In this document: positions 11,507 to 23,464 of the stretch, piece by piece
How positions within the stretch are numbered: position 1 is the first letter of the stretch
Layout of the letters: each line of letters starts with the position of its first letter
NCBI GenBank assembly: GCA_027625915.1
Contig: JANTQA010000023.1
Span: 15,500,001 to 15,564,000 of the forward strand
Source of the DNA: Anaeramoeba flamelloides
Taxonomy: Eukaryota > Metamonada > Anaeramoebidae
Direction: 5' to 3'
DNA length: 64,000 bases
Translations under genes and position numbers: made by a program
The notes under the pieces: model-generated
Told to the model about the DNA's origin: nothing
Databases searched by the model: none
The model's input: only the letters and a program-made list of their open reading frames with translations

Positions 11507-11851
11507 TTAGATAAATGAACCAACAACACCAACGATAACCAAAGCAACTACAATAAGTGTAACACCAGAGAAAGTATACCATTTAGGAATTTTGTTTTGA
11601 TAGGTCTTGACCAAGCCAAATATCAAGAAGGCGATCATATAAAAGAGCCCAATAAGGAAACCAATATTATCTAACGCTTTAATAATCATAAAGATCCAAG
11701 TGATTAACCAAATTATTCCCCCAATAATTGCAGCAATTAAATGCATTGTTTTTTCTTTACCTGATTTCCAGTATTTGACTAAAAAGTAAATCCATACAAT
11801 AAGTGCATAAAAAAGAAAAGCAACAAAGCCAAATGTTTGTTCGGTATTCAT
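11507..11851 (-). CDS. Small four-helix integral membrane protein, unrecognised
   Basis: A single frame of 114 residues runs from the ATG at 11851 to the stop at 11507. Four hydrophobic segments are evident at about residues 7-25, 36-57, 62-81 and 93-113, joined by short polar loops (KYWKSGKEK between 1 and 2, KTYQNKIPKW between 3 and 4). There is no cleavable signal peptide; the N-terminus MNTEQT is short and both termini probably face the same side. Codon use and regular hydrophobicity make it a real gene, but I recognise no family signature. Small tetraspan proteins of this size act in many membranes, so location and role remain open. Confidence 0.8.
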   Translation of the reverse strand: MNTEQTFGFVAFLFYALIVWIYFLVKYWKSGKEKTMHLIAAIIGGIIWLITWIFMIIKALDNIGFLIGLFYMIAFLIFGLVKTYQNKIPKWYTFSGVTLIVVALVIVGVVGSFI

Positions 11852-12325
11852 TCAAAGGTAATTTAATTGTTGAAAGAAATCAAAAAAAATGGAAATTTAC
11901 ATGAACAAGTATGTTATTTGACTGATAAGAGATCATTTTCTCTCCATAACGGTTGTAATTTAAGACAACGAATTTATTTTTTTTTTTAACTTGGAAATAG
12001 TTTCAAAAAGAAACAAAATAATTCGTTTCAAATCCATTCAACGAAAAAGTTACTTAATGGTAAAGTACGTTATCAAAAATTGTTGTCAAAAAAATTTATT
12101 ATTATTCTATTAAAGTAAAAATATAGTTTAATTGACCATTTTTTGAAGTACTATCAAAATTTTAAGTAAGGTGATTATACTTTTATGATTAAAAACAATG
12201 GACATTGAATTGTCATATAAGAATATTGAGTCAAGAATGCTTGTTTTGTTAAAATTTCTGTTTTTTTTTAAAAAAGGTTTATTTTATCAAAACATACATT
12301 TTCAGTATTTTAAATTCAAAAGTCA
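11852..12325. other. Intergenic stretch between divergent genes
   Basis: Lies between the membrane-protein gene (-) and the candidate small gene (+), so it would contain both promoters; no motif can be named. Confidence 0.35.
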
Positions 12326-13053
12326 ATGTCCTCTTATGTCTCTGACTTTACTTTCGGTCCTATCGCAAAATCTTCCATAGTTGATGGAAATGAGATAAAT
12401 ATACTTTCAGATGAAATAGAAAATCAGAGAGTTCAGAGGTAAACAAAGAGCTTTTTAAATTATACACTTTGATGATCCAGAATTAAAAAAAGTTTTAGAA
12501 TCAATAAATGTTTTTTTTAAAATTGTTAAATTTTTATTCAGGAATTCCAGCAAATAAGAGGGGTTAATAACTCTTCCCTAAAAATCCTCCAAAAAAAACC
12601 AAAAAAAACTATAATATTTTATCATTGCTTTAAAAATCATTTTTTTAAATCATTTTTTCATTTTCAACATTGTATTTTGGTTTTCTCAGAAGACAAAAAG
12701 TGAATATTCCTTTATTGTTTATGTAAACATTTATAATCAATTTTTTTTAAGTAAATCAAAGTACCTTATTTAAGGTATTTCCAAAAAAGTGGGGAATTTT
12801 TTTTTACATTTTATAAAAAATAATCTTTTTTAGTGATGGTAATCATTAATCAGCAATAGTAAATTAAGTTTAAAATTTATACCAATGGAATCAACCACTT
12901 ATGTATTTAATTCAAAGCATGTTAGTTGAAATATTCCCAAAAAATGAAAAAAAAAATCGCAGTTTTTTTGGTTAAAGCAATGTACGACCAATTTCAATAA
13001 AAAACCGAAAATATGGAATGGGAACAAATAATTTTTTAATTACGAAAATGTAG
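12326..13053 (+). CDS. Candidate three-exon small gene, unrecognised (exons 12326-12438, 12690-12722, 12978-13053)
   Basis: An ATG at 12326 opens a protein-like frame starting MSSYVSDFTFGPIAKSSI and leading to ENQRVQ before a GTAAAC donor at 12439. A T-rich tract ending TCTCAG precedes 12690, giving RQKVNIPLLF and a second GTAAAC donor at 12723. A third exon from 12978 reads NVRPISIKNRKYGMGTNNFL and ends at TAG 13051-13053. The reading phase agrees at both joins (phase 2 each time), giving a 73-residue product. An in-frame stop lies upstream of the ATG. No family is recognised and the third acceptor (GTTAAAG) is weak, so a decayed gene is possible. Confidence 0.35.
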
Positions 13054-13554
13054 TTATATGTTTTTAATTATATTGTAAATTTTGTTGAGATTATACATGT
13101 TATGAAAATATTTTTTTCGATCAAAAAGAAAATAATAAAAACCAATTTTCACCATAAAAAAATATCCGATAAAATCGAGATCATAAATTTTAAAAGATTT
13201 TATTTCTGCAATTCAATTCTAAGAAACAAATTGAATTACTATCAAGAATCTATAAATGGTAGTTAATGATTTTATATATTTAAATCCTATTTTGAAGAAT
13301 GGGTTACATAAATATATTTTAAAATAAATTTGCCCCACATTCTTGGAAATAGCTTATATAAATATTCAATATTTTTCTTTCTTAAAATCACTTAATTTTC
13401 ATATCAAAATGAAAATTTACTAATTAACTGAGAAAAAAGCTGGTGGATTCATTCTAAATTTTTTTTTCTTGATTATTTTAAGGTTTAAAATCTACATAGA
13501 GTGAAAACAGATTTTTATATCTTAGATGTGACACCATAATATTTCTGTTATTAT
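13054..13554. other. Intergenic stretch
   Basis: AT-rich, no recognised feature. Confidence 0.4.
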
Positions 13555-13999
13555 AGTCTTTACAAGACTACTATAAAATTATAAATAAAACACAATTGAG
13601 TTTTCTATTCTTATTTTCCATTTTCAAAAAATATCTAAATAAGAGTTATTATTCAAAAAACAATTTCAATAAATGAGCTATTATTCAAATTTTTGAAACA
13701 TTCAAAAAAAAAAATTGAAGATTCATGAAGCACTTAAAAATATTGTTCAAAAATGGTAACTTTTTAAAGATCAGTAAATATTGATATTTTTTTTGAGCTT
13801 TTTTGGACTGATAATTTTTAGGTTTCATGGGATCTTGAATTTTTTTTTTGAATGTTTCAAAAATTTGAATAATAGCTCATTTATTGAAATTGTTTTTTGA
13901 ATAATAACTCTTATTTAGATATTTTTTGAAAATGGAAAATAAGAATAGAAAACTCAATTGTATTTTATTGAAAATTTTATGGTAGCCTTGGAACGGCTG
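13555..13999. mobile_element. Long-armed hairpin element of the TA-inserting family F, copy 1
   Basis: About 445 bp whose two arms are inverse copies over most of their length: 'aatgagctattattcaaatt' near 13672 and its inverse near 13866, 'tattcttattttccattttc' near 13605 and its inverse near 13926. The right end is GGTAGCCTTGGAACGGCTG followed by TA, identical to the copy at 38325-38470. The left end is worn. Confidence 0.75.
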
Positions 14000-14485
14000 T
14001 AAATGATCCGATCTTCAACTTGTTATGAATTTTAATAATTTTTAAAAAGTAAATTGTTGACAATTTATGCGTTTTTTTTTCTGAAATCCAAATTATGGGG
14101 TCTAAGATTAAGAGATTAGAGGGTATTGAATAATAAAAAAAAAATCATTTTAATTTTTTTTTTGAAAATTGATATACCCACCTTTCAGAATTTTCATACA
14201 ACAAATTATTTTAAAAGTTTACATAAAATAATTTATAAATAAAAAACTCAATTGACATTTCAAAACTAAAATTATCTATTAATTATCGCCAAATATATTT
14301 TTTCTTCCCCACAAATTCAGATTTCGAAAAAAATACATAAATTACCAAGAATTTCATTTTTTAAAAAATATTAAAATTCATACTTGATTGAAGATGGATC
14401 AACTAAGAACAAATTAATAAGTCATTAACCCTAATATAAAATAATGGTTTAATAGTACACTTGTTTAAAAAACTTAAGAGACTAG

Positions 14486-14531
<46 letters not shown>

Positions 14532-15399
14532 AATTTTCCTTTTACCAATTTTCCTAAAAGGATAAGAAAATAATATTTTTTACTTTGTTGTGCCAATATT
14601 TATTTTTGGTATTTAACTCACTTATGAAAAATAATTTATTAATTTTAATTCCAAAGATAAAATTAAAATGGAAAATAGAAGTTTTATTTTAATTATCTTT
14701 TCAACTTTTGAAATAGTGTTAAGGTTTGATTTTTTATCCACTCTCAATATTTTTTATCTTGATTTTTTTATTTTATGTTTGAATAAAAAAAAATTAAACA
14801 ATTTTTGAGGAGATATTTTAACAAAAATCGAAGGAAACAATAATACAATAAAAAATAATATTTCTTGAAGCAATTCAAAATTAATTAAAAAGTAAAAAAA
14901 AATTACTTCTAATATTGTGACCTTGCTATATTGAAACATTTATTAAATTTGAAAATTGTATCTATAGTCGTAATCAAAAAAAAAAAAACAAACAAAAGAT
15001 TTAATAAACATTCTTTAGATTCATTATTTGATGTTTTACTAGATTGTGGAATATCTTGAATTTAAACTGTTATTTTAAGAAATTGGTAAAGTCAGAAAAT
15101 GATTTATATGAAGAAAATTAAAAACATAGATTATATTATAACTTTACAGTGTCATTGATTTTTATATTTTTTGTAAATCCAAAAAGATAATAATTTAAGA
15201 GTCAATGATTAGCCCAAAATTGATAATTATTTTGGATGTAAAGTTTCAATCAACCAAAAACCCAGAAATAATCCAAAAGCAAAATATCTTTTCATTTGAT
15301 TGTTGATTTACTTTCTTTCTTTTTTGATTTATTTTTCAACTTTAATTGTTTTTTTTTTTTCTTCAATATTTTTGTATTTTTTATAGTATGAGTTCCATT
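14000..15399. other. 1.4-kb AT-rich stretch with a TA microsatellite
   Basis: A (TA)n tract occupies about 14489-14528. The 61-residue frame at 14754-14939 is Phe/Ile/Leu-rich and random-looking. Nothing else is supported. Confidence 0.45.
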
Positions 15400-16050
15400 T
15401 TAATGACAAAAACTTCCAAAAAAAAAAAAGTTACAAGAAATAATTCACGAATCAAAATAAAATCTTTCAAAAAGTGCAACTCTCTTGAATAAAAAATTGA
15501 AAAAAAAATAATTATCCTTTAGTATTCAAGAACAATTAATAACTAAATCTGAGTTGTCATCCACTTTTAAGTTTTTCTAAATCTATAAAAGCCTGATTTA
15601 TTCAAAATTAAAAAAAAATAAAACTAAAAAGTAAAAAAAAAAACGCGTCACAATTTTTGAAATGAGCATTACGGATTTGTTATAACTGAACTTCAACTGA
15701 AAAAAAGTTGAAAAACAAGATTTTTTATGAATAATTAAATTCATTTCAAACACATTACATGGTCTCAATTTTCTTAGTGATTATTTGTCTTTTCGAAAAT
15801 CTCTTTTTTTTTTCCATAAGATCTTTTTCAAGAAAAAAAAAAAAAATGAAAAAAAGAAAACAAAAATTTGAAAAAGAAAAACTAAAATTTACAAAATTAG
15901 AAAAAACGATTCTTATCCAAAAATTTGAAAATTTAGAAAAAATCATAAAATTCCAAAAAAGTGAAAATATTTTTTGTAAAGAATACTGGAATAAACCCTC
16001 AAAACAACCACCATTAATATTATAAAGTAAGTCAACATTTTTGAAAAATA
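15400..16050. repeat. Dispersed repeat M, copy 1
   Basis: Matches 21350-21990 in the same orientation over about 0.64 kb, with shared phrases such as 'gttgaaaaacaag', 'ttattgattatttgtctttt'-like and 'ggaataaaccctcaaa'. Each copy carries a 'gtcacaatttttgaaat' motif and a direct 'gtcaaNatttttgaaaaat' motif about 400 bp downstream. The Lys/Glu frame inside (15759-16025) is only loosely kept in copy 2, so it is not evidence of a gene. Confidence 0.6.
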
Positions 16051-17506
16051 GTTTACATATTTTTATGAATAAAATGAAAATAAAAGGTTTAAAAAGATTT
16101 TCAAATAATAAACACCTTGGAGTTATTTAAAATTATTCTAATTATTTTAATTTAAAATATTTTTAAATTATCTGAAAATATATTAATTATTAAAGCGATA
16201 TCACAATTTATATTAATTTGGGGATCTATATCTTGGTTTGTGTTTATTTACTATTGACAAAAATTAAAAATTGAAATAAAAAATATCTATAACTCTTATA
16301 CATATTGAAAATAATACTGAAGGATCTTATTGAACAATTTTGTAAAATAACCCAAATCCTGAAATTAGTTTATAAAGAAGACATCAAAAAAATTAAAAAA
16401 AGCGTTTAAAAACTTGCTAAATAAATAATATTACATATTTAAGTTCAGTCCGAGTAAATTTTTTTAAAAAAAGTTATAAATAAATACTAAGGATTGTATC
16501 AAAGATATAAAAAATGAAAAAAAAATATTTTTCGAATATCAAATAAATGATTTATAAAAAACTATTTTCAGGTAAATAGGGTAGCTTTAATTTTAAAAAA
16601 TAACTTAAATTCTAAAACTTGAATCCAATATTTTTTTGTAAAATAAAAAGATTATAAACTCTTTTTCATCAAAGGTTACAATATAAATGAATAAATAGAA
16701 CATTTTCAATGAATTTTATACTATAAATTATAAATTTTAATTTTAAATTTTTGATTACAATCATTTTTTCTAATTTAATTTAATTATTTTTTTATTTTGT
16801 TAATTTGTTTTCTTTTAATTTTTCTTTTCTTTTAGAACCCCCAACAACCCCACTTTATTTTTCAGAAATACAATTTTTTTTTACTTTATAACTCATAATA
16901 ATAATTTGGATATGCCCTCCCCACCCCGAAAAATCCTGGAATCTATATTTTGAACATTAAATTTACTCTAAAAAGGATAGTGATAAAATGACATCTAGAA
17001 TATAAGACACACTTCTTCAATAAAGATATTAAATTCCCGCAAGTTTACTAATAAATTAAAAAGATTCTCTTAGGAAAAAAGTAAAAACAAAATGAAAAAT
17101 TTCAGTTTATTTAAAGAACATATAAAATATTCATCTAATTAAAGATTTCGATCATTTTTTTTTTTTTTTTGGAATCATGTTGGAGAGTGTCTAAGTAATG
17201 TACCCTTTCAAATAAAAAAGTTGAACTACACCTAACAATTAAAAATAAGAAAAATTAGGATTAACAAATTATCTAATAATAATAAAAAAGGCGCTAATAT
17301 TTCTGTTATTTTTCTCAAGCAAAAATATTGGAAAAAATATAAAAAATGTTGCTATATCTTTGTGATCAACATCACGTAACATATTCGATATTGTTTACCA
17401 AATGTTCTTGTATTGGGTTAAGCTTTTCTTTTCTGGAAAGAAAAAAATAAGCTAAAAATTAGTGAAAAAATATCAAAACTTTTCAAATTAAAAATATAGG
17501 AGGAAA
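16051..17506. other. 1.45-kb AT-rich stretch without recognised genes
   Basis: A brief C-rich patch at about 16837-16940 ('cccccaacaaccccac', 'ccctccccaccccg') stands out from the background but has no frame or fold that I can name. Confidence 0.4.
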
Positions 17507-17974
17507 TTGTTTAAATTGGGATTTTGGAGTTTTTTTTGGGAAAGAAAATTCAAATTCAAGTTACTAAAAATATCAGATCACTTTATCAAAAAAAAAAATA
17601 TTGCAAATAAAAAGGTTTATTTTGGCTTTTGGATCTTATCAATTGACTTTTTGAAATCAAAAAAAAATATCAATTTTTTGATAAAAATTTTTTTACTTAG
17701 GATCAAAAAAAGAGTAGCAATCGAACCAATCAACCATTTAATAGGAGTTGGAAAAATTAAGTTTCATTTTTACTTTTTTTTTAAATAATTGAATGGACAG
17801 AATTTCAAAAAGAGAAAATAACAAAACATTTTTTTTTATTTATAATTTTGTTGTCTTGGGATGTTTAATGGTCCAAAATTTTACTCTTTTAGTGGCCAAT
17901 CAGATAACAAAAATTCACCAGACGAAGTTCCAATATCAAATGAGAGTTTGGAACAAATATTAAAAAGAAATTAA
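17507..17974 (+). pseudogene. Coding-like relic or small spliced gene, unrecognised
   Basis: The stretch 17893-17974 follows a T-rich tract ending TTTTAG and reads QSDNKNSPDEVPISNESLEQ then ILKRN and a TAA, which looks like a genuine C-terminal exon. Upstream, 17507-17788 is a 93-residue open frame of Phe/Lys/Ile composition, and an alternative frame after TTACTTAG at 17700 gives DQKKSSNRTNQPFNRSW. I could not join these with matching splice phases, so a decayed gene is as likely as a working one. Confidence 0.25.
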
Positions 17975-18981
17975 AATACAAATGAAGATCTTTTATATTT
18001 GTTGTTTTTTAACATTTCTAACTATTTTCGATAAAGATCGCAAAGGATGAAAAATAAATAAAAAAAAAATTTTGTTTTTTTGTTTTTAGTCTTTTTATTT
18101 TTTTCATATTGTTTGCCCACAAAAAATAACATTTGCTATTGCTTTTAAAAAAAAAAAAACATCTGAATATATTTTTTTAGAAGCTTTCAGCTTCACAAAT
18201 AAATATATTCGATATTTTTTTTTTTAAAAATCAATAACTGCTGATATTATTAATAAATATATAATAATCATATATATTAATCTTGGTAAATGATATCAAA
18301 AAAAAAAAAAAATGTTACCCCTTAACTATATTTCTAAAAAAAGTTTTTAATTTAGGAAGGCTTCATAGAGTAAATAGTTTTTTAAGATTATATATAAGAA
18401 AAATATTTTACAAGAAATTTTCTTTATATTTCTTACATTAACAAAAAACTATCTACAGTTTTTTAGAATTTAAAAAGAATTGAGGAAAATCAAGATTTTA
18501 TTCTATTCATTTAAATCATGAAATACATAACGATCCACGTGAGAAAAGTAATTTTCTTTCTCCAACAATAAAAAACTAAAAATCAATTTTTTTTTATTTT
18601 TAAAAAAAAATTCTCAAAAATCCCAAATAATCCAAAAAGTTGCAACATTTTAATTTTTCTTGAATTAAAGAACTTTGAATCATTTTTATTGGCGAATATA
18701 TTATGTTTAAACCATAACAAAAAATAAAATTGGAACGGGCCTTAAATCATTCAATATCCCAGAAATTCTTGATTTATTACTATTCAGAAAACATTAAAAA
18801 AATATTACACAAAATAAACAAGAAAAGAATCAAAATGTAAAATGTTGTAATTTTATTGCATAAAAAGTGAAGTTTAAAGTATTTTATTATTCTTTATAAT
18901 TAACCTTATTCTAAATAACAACTTTATCTGCTAAAAGAAGAATTATTCCCAAAACAACCCAATACGAAGTGAATTTGAAAT
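17975..18981. other. 1-kb AT-rich intergenic stretch
   Basis: Lies 3' of the FKBP-TPR gene. Nothing was recognised apart from A/T runs. Confidence 0.4.
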
Positions 18982-20053
18982 TTATTTTCTTTTTTTTCTT
19001 CTTTTTAATTGGTTATTTTTCTTATTATTATTATTTTTCTTTTTATTATTATTCCTTTTATTATTATTCTTTTTAGAATTATTATTGCTGCTATTATTAT
19101 TTGAAGAATTGTTTTTTTGGTAAAGGATCAATTTTTGTTTCATTGCTTCATTTTCAGGATGGTTTTTGATAGCGAATTCAAGAGTTTTGATTGCACCATC
19201 ATAATTTGAAATGTTCCCAAGGCACAAAGCTTTTCGAAATAAAGCCTTAGCGTTTGTTGGTTCAATTTTCAAAGCCTTTTTACAATGGGTTAAAGCCTTT
19301 CGATTTTCTTTTTTATTAATTAAGGCCAACGAAGAATTTAAATGAACGATTTTTTTTAATTCCATTAATTCTTCTTTGTCCTCTTCAGAGATTTGGTTGA
19401 TTGGAATAAAATCAATGATTTCTAAAGCCTTATCATAATGTGAGAGAGCGTTTGGAAAGCTACTTCTCCCAAGCTCTTTATTCCCATCTTCCTTTGAGAT
19501 GAGAGCTTGCTCAAGGTAAAACCTCCAATCCTTCGAATCATTGAAAGACAATAATTCTATTTCAAATATTAAAGTGGAATTTGGTGGCAATTCTCTTCCC
19601 ATGTTTTGTTTACCCTTATTAAAATTGAAATTAAGGAAATTTAAAGTAAATACAATTAAGAAAACAAGAAAAAGATTAGAATTACATTTTTCATTGAATA
19701 AAAAAAAAATTAATAAAAAAAAATGCAAAATAAACAAATAAAAAAAAAAAAAAAAGAGATCAAAATCTTACGTAACCATATTTTGGGCGTATTGTTAATA
19801 AGGCTACTTCTCCAATTTTCATAGTTGGTACACCAAGATCCCAACCTTGAATTACAGATCCCTCTCCAACAACAAATTGAAAGGGTTCGTGTCTGTCTCG
19901 AGAAGAGTCAAATTTTACACCTTTTAAAGTATGGCCAACATAGTGAACCTTAACTTTTGACAACGCAGTTGGTTGTTTCCCAGTTCCTTTTTTTATAATC
20001 ATTTTTGTAATACCACCATCTTTGGTAATATTAATAAGGTCTTTTTTGGACAT
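18982..20053 (-). CDS. FKBP-type peptidyl-prolyl isomerase with TPR domain (exons 20053-19772 and 19614-18982)
   Basis: Exon 1 encodes an FKBP fold that catalyses cis-trans isomerisation of Xaa-Pro bonds: KVHYVGHTL, KFDSSRDRHEPFQF, VIQGWD and IRPKYGY carry most of the FKBP12 pocket (Tyr26, Phe36-Asp37, Phe46, Val55-Ile56, Trp59, Tyr82 equivalents). A GTAAGA donor at 19771 and an AAG acceptor at 19615 bound a 157-nt phase-0 intron. Exon 2 completes the fold (GRELPPNSTLIFEIELL) and adds about three TPR repeats and an Asn/Lys-rich tail, 304 residues in all. The FKBP12 His87 position is Met here. FKBP-TPR proteins bind the C-terminus of Hsp90, so a cytosolic co-chaperone role is inferred. The ATG at 20053 is chosen over one at 20116 because the added N-terminus is AT-like filler. 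Confidence 0.9.
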
Positions 20054-20335
20054 ATTTCGAAATAAAACAAGAAAAAATAAAATTGTTATTTCAAAATCAT
20101 CAAAAAAATTCTGCATTTATTCCTTAGTCTTTCAACGATTTCAAAAGAACTCAGAATCATGATTTTATAAAATACTATGAATTGTAAAATAACAATGAGA
20201 TCAAGATTTTCATTCATCTTCCTAAAAAATAATATCCAGAGAATTAATTATAAACCATCAAAAACCTCTGTTGCAAAAAGGGAAATTAATAATTGGAACT
20301 ACTCTACAGAAATAAAAATTTGAAATGTAAATTGT
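20054..20335. promoter_or_regulatory. 5' flank of the FKBP-TPR gene
   Basis: AT-rich DNA that should contain the promoter and 5' leader. No defined site was recognised. Confidence 0.3.
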
Positions 20336-20485
20336 TAGTCAGTTCCACTTTTAGGACACAAACTTTCAACTAAATTTAAGGCATTAAAATCTCAAATTAA
20401 GGTACAAAATTTTGAATTTTTTATGACACAATTTATTTTACCAGGATTTGATTTTTGTACTTTAATTTGATATTTTTTTTGTGCT

Positions 20486-21307
20486 TTAAGGGAGTAACAA
20501 TGGTAAGGGAAAATTTTTCACTTTTTTGCAATTTTGAAAAGGATCTGAAAATATTATTTGTTAATTTGGTTGTATCTCATTGATTTTTATTATTTAAAGT
20601 ACTTCATTCTTTAGATTTTTTAAATTTTTTTTTCAAAAGTCTCAAAGAAATTATCAGAATAGAATGTTGAGTTGAATTGCTTAAAATGGTGTTTTGAATG
20701 TTGAATGACTTATCTTTTATCCTTATCTCAACATTCTAATGTGGTATTTAATTTTTTTATTTTTTTTTCTTTTTCATCATTTTTGATTTTTTTTTTTTCA
20801 TGACAACAAAAAGCAATGATAAATATTTTTTTTATTAGTAACATTTCGGATGAAGGGATTTTATTGAAAAAGAACAACTACATTACAATTGGGAGAATCA
20901 CAAAAGGGAATATGAATGGGATTTTAATAGCTAGAAGGATCCGATATATAATAATTATCCCAAAATATTTAGTTTTAAAAACTTGGATTTGGTGGTATTG
21001 GAGAAGTGTATAGGATTATATTTTATCAAATTTTAATCAGCAAAAGAGTTATAAGTTTTATTCTAATAATCCAAAATTATCACCTCCCAAAAAAAAACTA
21101 TTTAGTACAAAGAAAAAGAAAAATCTAGCCAATTTCATCTATTCTATTCTCTTTTTTTTTATTGTTTAATGTTACTAAAAAAAATCAAATAATTTTTTTA
21201 AAAAAATTTTTAGAGAATCTAGGATCACACAGCCACGAAAATAAAATATTCTTCACCAATCTCTCTCAAATTTTTTATCATGGCTTCTCTTTTAGCTACT
21301 CCCTTAA
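20486..21307. mobile_element. TTAA-flanked element (family B), copy 2
   Basis: An 822-bp element from TTAAGGGAGTAAC to TAGCTACTCCCTTAA. It interrupts family A within that element's 'gtgctTTAA' phrase, supporting TTAA as the target. The 65-residue frame at 20816-21013 is not kept in copy 1 and is probably chance. Confidence 0.75.
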
Positions 21308-21349
21308 GTTATAAAATTTAAATTCTAGTAAAATAATTTGTGAAAAAAA

Positions 21350-21990
21350 TAATTCAAAAAGATGTAAACTCTTTTTCAAAAATTGTAACTCACCTGAAAT
21401 AATAAATTGAAAAAAAAAAAATTATCATTTAGTATTCAAGAAAAATTAATCATTAAATATGATTTGTATTTCACTTTTAAGTCATTATAAATCTATAAAA
21501 GCCCGATATATTAAAAATTAAAAAAAAATAAAACTAAAAACTAAAAAAAGGTGAGTCACAATTTTTGAAATGGGCATTACAGATTTTTTATTACTGAACT
21601 TTAACTGAAAAAAAGTTGAAAAACAAGAATTTTTATGAATAATTAAATCCATTTTCAAAGATCATTACGTAGTCTCAATTTTCTTATTGATTATTTGTCT
21701 TTTCGACGATCTCTTTTTTTTTCCACAAGATCTTTTTCAAGAAAAAGAAAAAAAAAGAAAAAAAAAAGAAAAAGAAAAAGAAAAATTTTTCAAAAAAAAA
21801 GAAAATGAAAAAGAAAAAGAAAAACAAAAGAAAAACAAAAATTTGAAAAAGCAAAACGAAAATTTGCAAAATTAGAAAATAATGATTCTGATCCAAAAAT
21901 TTGAAAATATTTTATAATAAGAATACGGAATAAACCCTCAAAAAAACTCCCATTGACATTATAAAGCGAGTCAAAATTTTTGAAAAATAG
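21350..21990. repeat. Dispersed repeat M, copy 2
   Basis: Same order of motifs as 15400-16050. The lysine codon run in the middle is expanded relative to copy 1. Confidence 0.6.
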
Positions 21991-22065
21991 TTTATATTAA
22001 TTGGAGATTTTTATGGGACTTAAATTTATTTTGAAGTTTGTGTTTTAAAAGTGGAACTGATTGTA

Positions 22066-22785
22066 TTTATATATCTTTTTTTTAAAAATTGAATAAAAAT
22101 TGTAATTCCATTTATAAGTCAACAAATAGTATTTCAGAGTTTTTTATATCAAGATGTAAATTTATTGAAATAAAGCTATTTAATACTATTATATAAAATA
22201 AAATTGATTTAAATACATGAAAAAAACAATAAGAACCTGAAATACAAAAAAGAAATTGAAAGATCTAAAAATAAAACTCTTTATTTTTATGATAATATTT
22301 AAACAGTTTCAAAAATGATATTGTATTTTAATATAAGAATATAAAATTATATATCTTTTTAAGAGTGTGGGGTTTCATTGTAATTCAACCAAGAAACACC
22401 AATTTATTTCTTTTTTTTTCAACTATGACAAGATAATTCAGAATCTGGATGTAAAATAATATTTTTGTGATTATTAACTATTCCAAAGTGTTATATTTAT
22501 TGAAATAAATCTATTTAAAAGACCTTTCTTCGGAAACAACATGGCAATATTTTAAAATATATTATTGATGTGATTTTTCTCAAGAAAAAATATTAGAAAA
22601 AATATAAAAAATGATGCTATATTTTTCAGATCGACATCACTTGTTATATTTGATATTTGGTAATTACAACAATTGAAGATACCATGTGTCAAAAAAGATC
22701 TGATTTTCTAATAAAGTACAGAAAAGAAAATTTTTCAGTGAGATCAATTCTAATTTCCATTTTTTCATAAAAAATTTAGAGTTAA
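22066..22785. other. Intergenic stretch
   Basis: AT-rich. The segment near 22570-22660 ('attagaaaaaatataaaaaatg', 'gcgacatcac'-like) resembles 17320-17400, hinting at another low-copy repeat. Confidence 0.35.
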
Positions 22786-23140
22786 TTAATTATTTCTCAC
22801 ATTATTATAATTTTTATCGTTTTTATTACTAATTCAATCATTATTACTCAATATCAAGTCGTTATTGCCCGGAATTTTAATATAAAGATTTTTTTTTAAT
22901 TTTTGAGATATTTTTTTTGGTTCACCAACAGAATGATTTATTAAACCGATTAAAAAATAAACAGTATTGCTTTAATCAGAGTTGTTTAAACGATTCAAAT
23001 TTTCAAACCTCTTAAAAATTTTACCCCATAAATTGTGTTTTTGTTAAATTATGAAATTAAATGTTTCAAAATAAACTTTTCTTGAAAGATATTTGGGAAT
23101 TTTTTAATTTTAAACTTAAAATTCAAAATCAATATTTTTT
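22786..23140. repeat. Dispersed repeat E, copy 1
   Basis: Resembles 39090-39460 in the same order: 'ttattgcc', 'taatataaagatttttttt', 'ggattaaaaaataa'-like, 'tttcaaaataaa' and 'tttgggaatt'. No end structure was defined. Confidence 0.5.
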
Positions 23141-23464
23141 TCTTTTAAAAATACTATTTCTTGCTAAATAAATGTAGAAAAATTTTCATTCACTTTTCCT
23201 AAAATAGATTTTTAAATCATATAACTTTTCAAATTTTAAATTCTTAAAACCAGTTTAAATTATTAATTTCTCTTTGAGAATTAGAGATTTTGATGATTTA
23301 TATTCATTCTATGGATGTGATTTATTGGAAAGATGAATGAAAATTTTAATCTTTTTATTTTACAATTAACAGTACAATAAAAATACATCAAATATTGAAT
23401 CAATTGATGATCTAAAAAAATTGATCATATATTTTATTTCTATTAATAATTTTAATTTTCTAAA

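Larger units (their letters stand above)
20336..22065. mobile_element. Family A hairpin element split by nested insertions
   Basis: The left arm (20336-20489) begins AGTCAGTTCCACTTTTAGG and the right arm (about 22005-22065) ends TTTTAAAAGTGGAACTGATTG then TA. Between them sit a complete TTAA-type family B element (20486-21307), a piece of the family A centre ('attctagtaaaataatttg', about 21321) and repeat M copy 2 (about 21350-21990). The order implies that A inserted first and the others later. Confidence 0.65.

Noticed and set aside
14489-14528. Long TA tract as a replication origin or centromere signal
   Set aside because: Simple TA microsatellites are expected in such AT-rich DNA and nothing else supports a special role.
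17700-17770. Phrase RVAIEPINHLIG resembling the C-terminal signature of IS5-type transposases
   Set aside because: Only a handful of residues match, the rest of the frame is Phe/Lys filler, and a competing frame is equally open.
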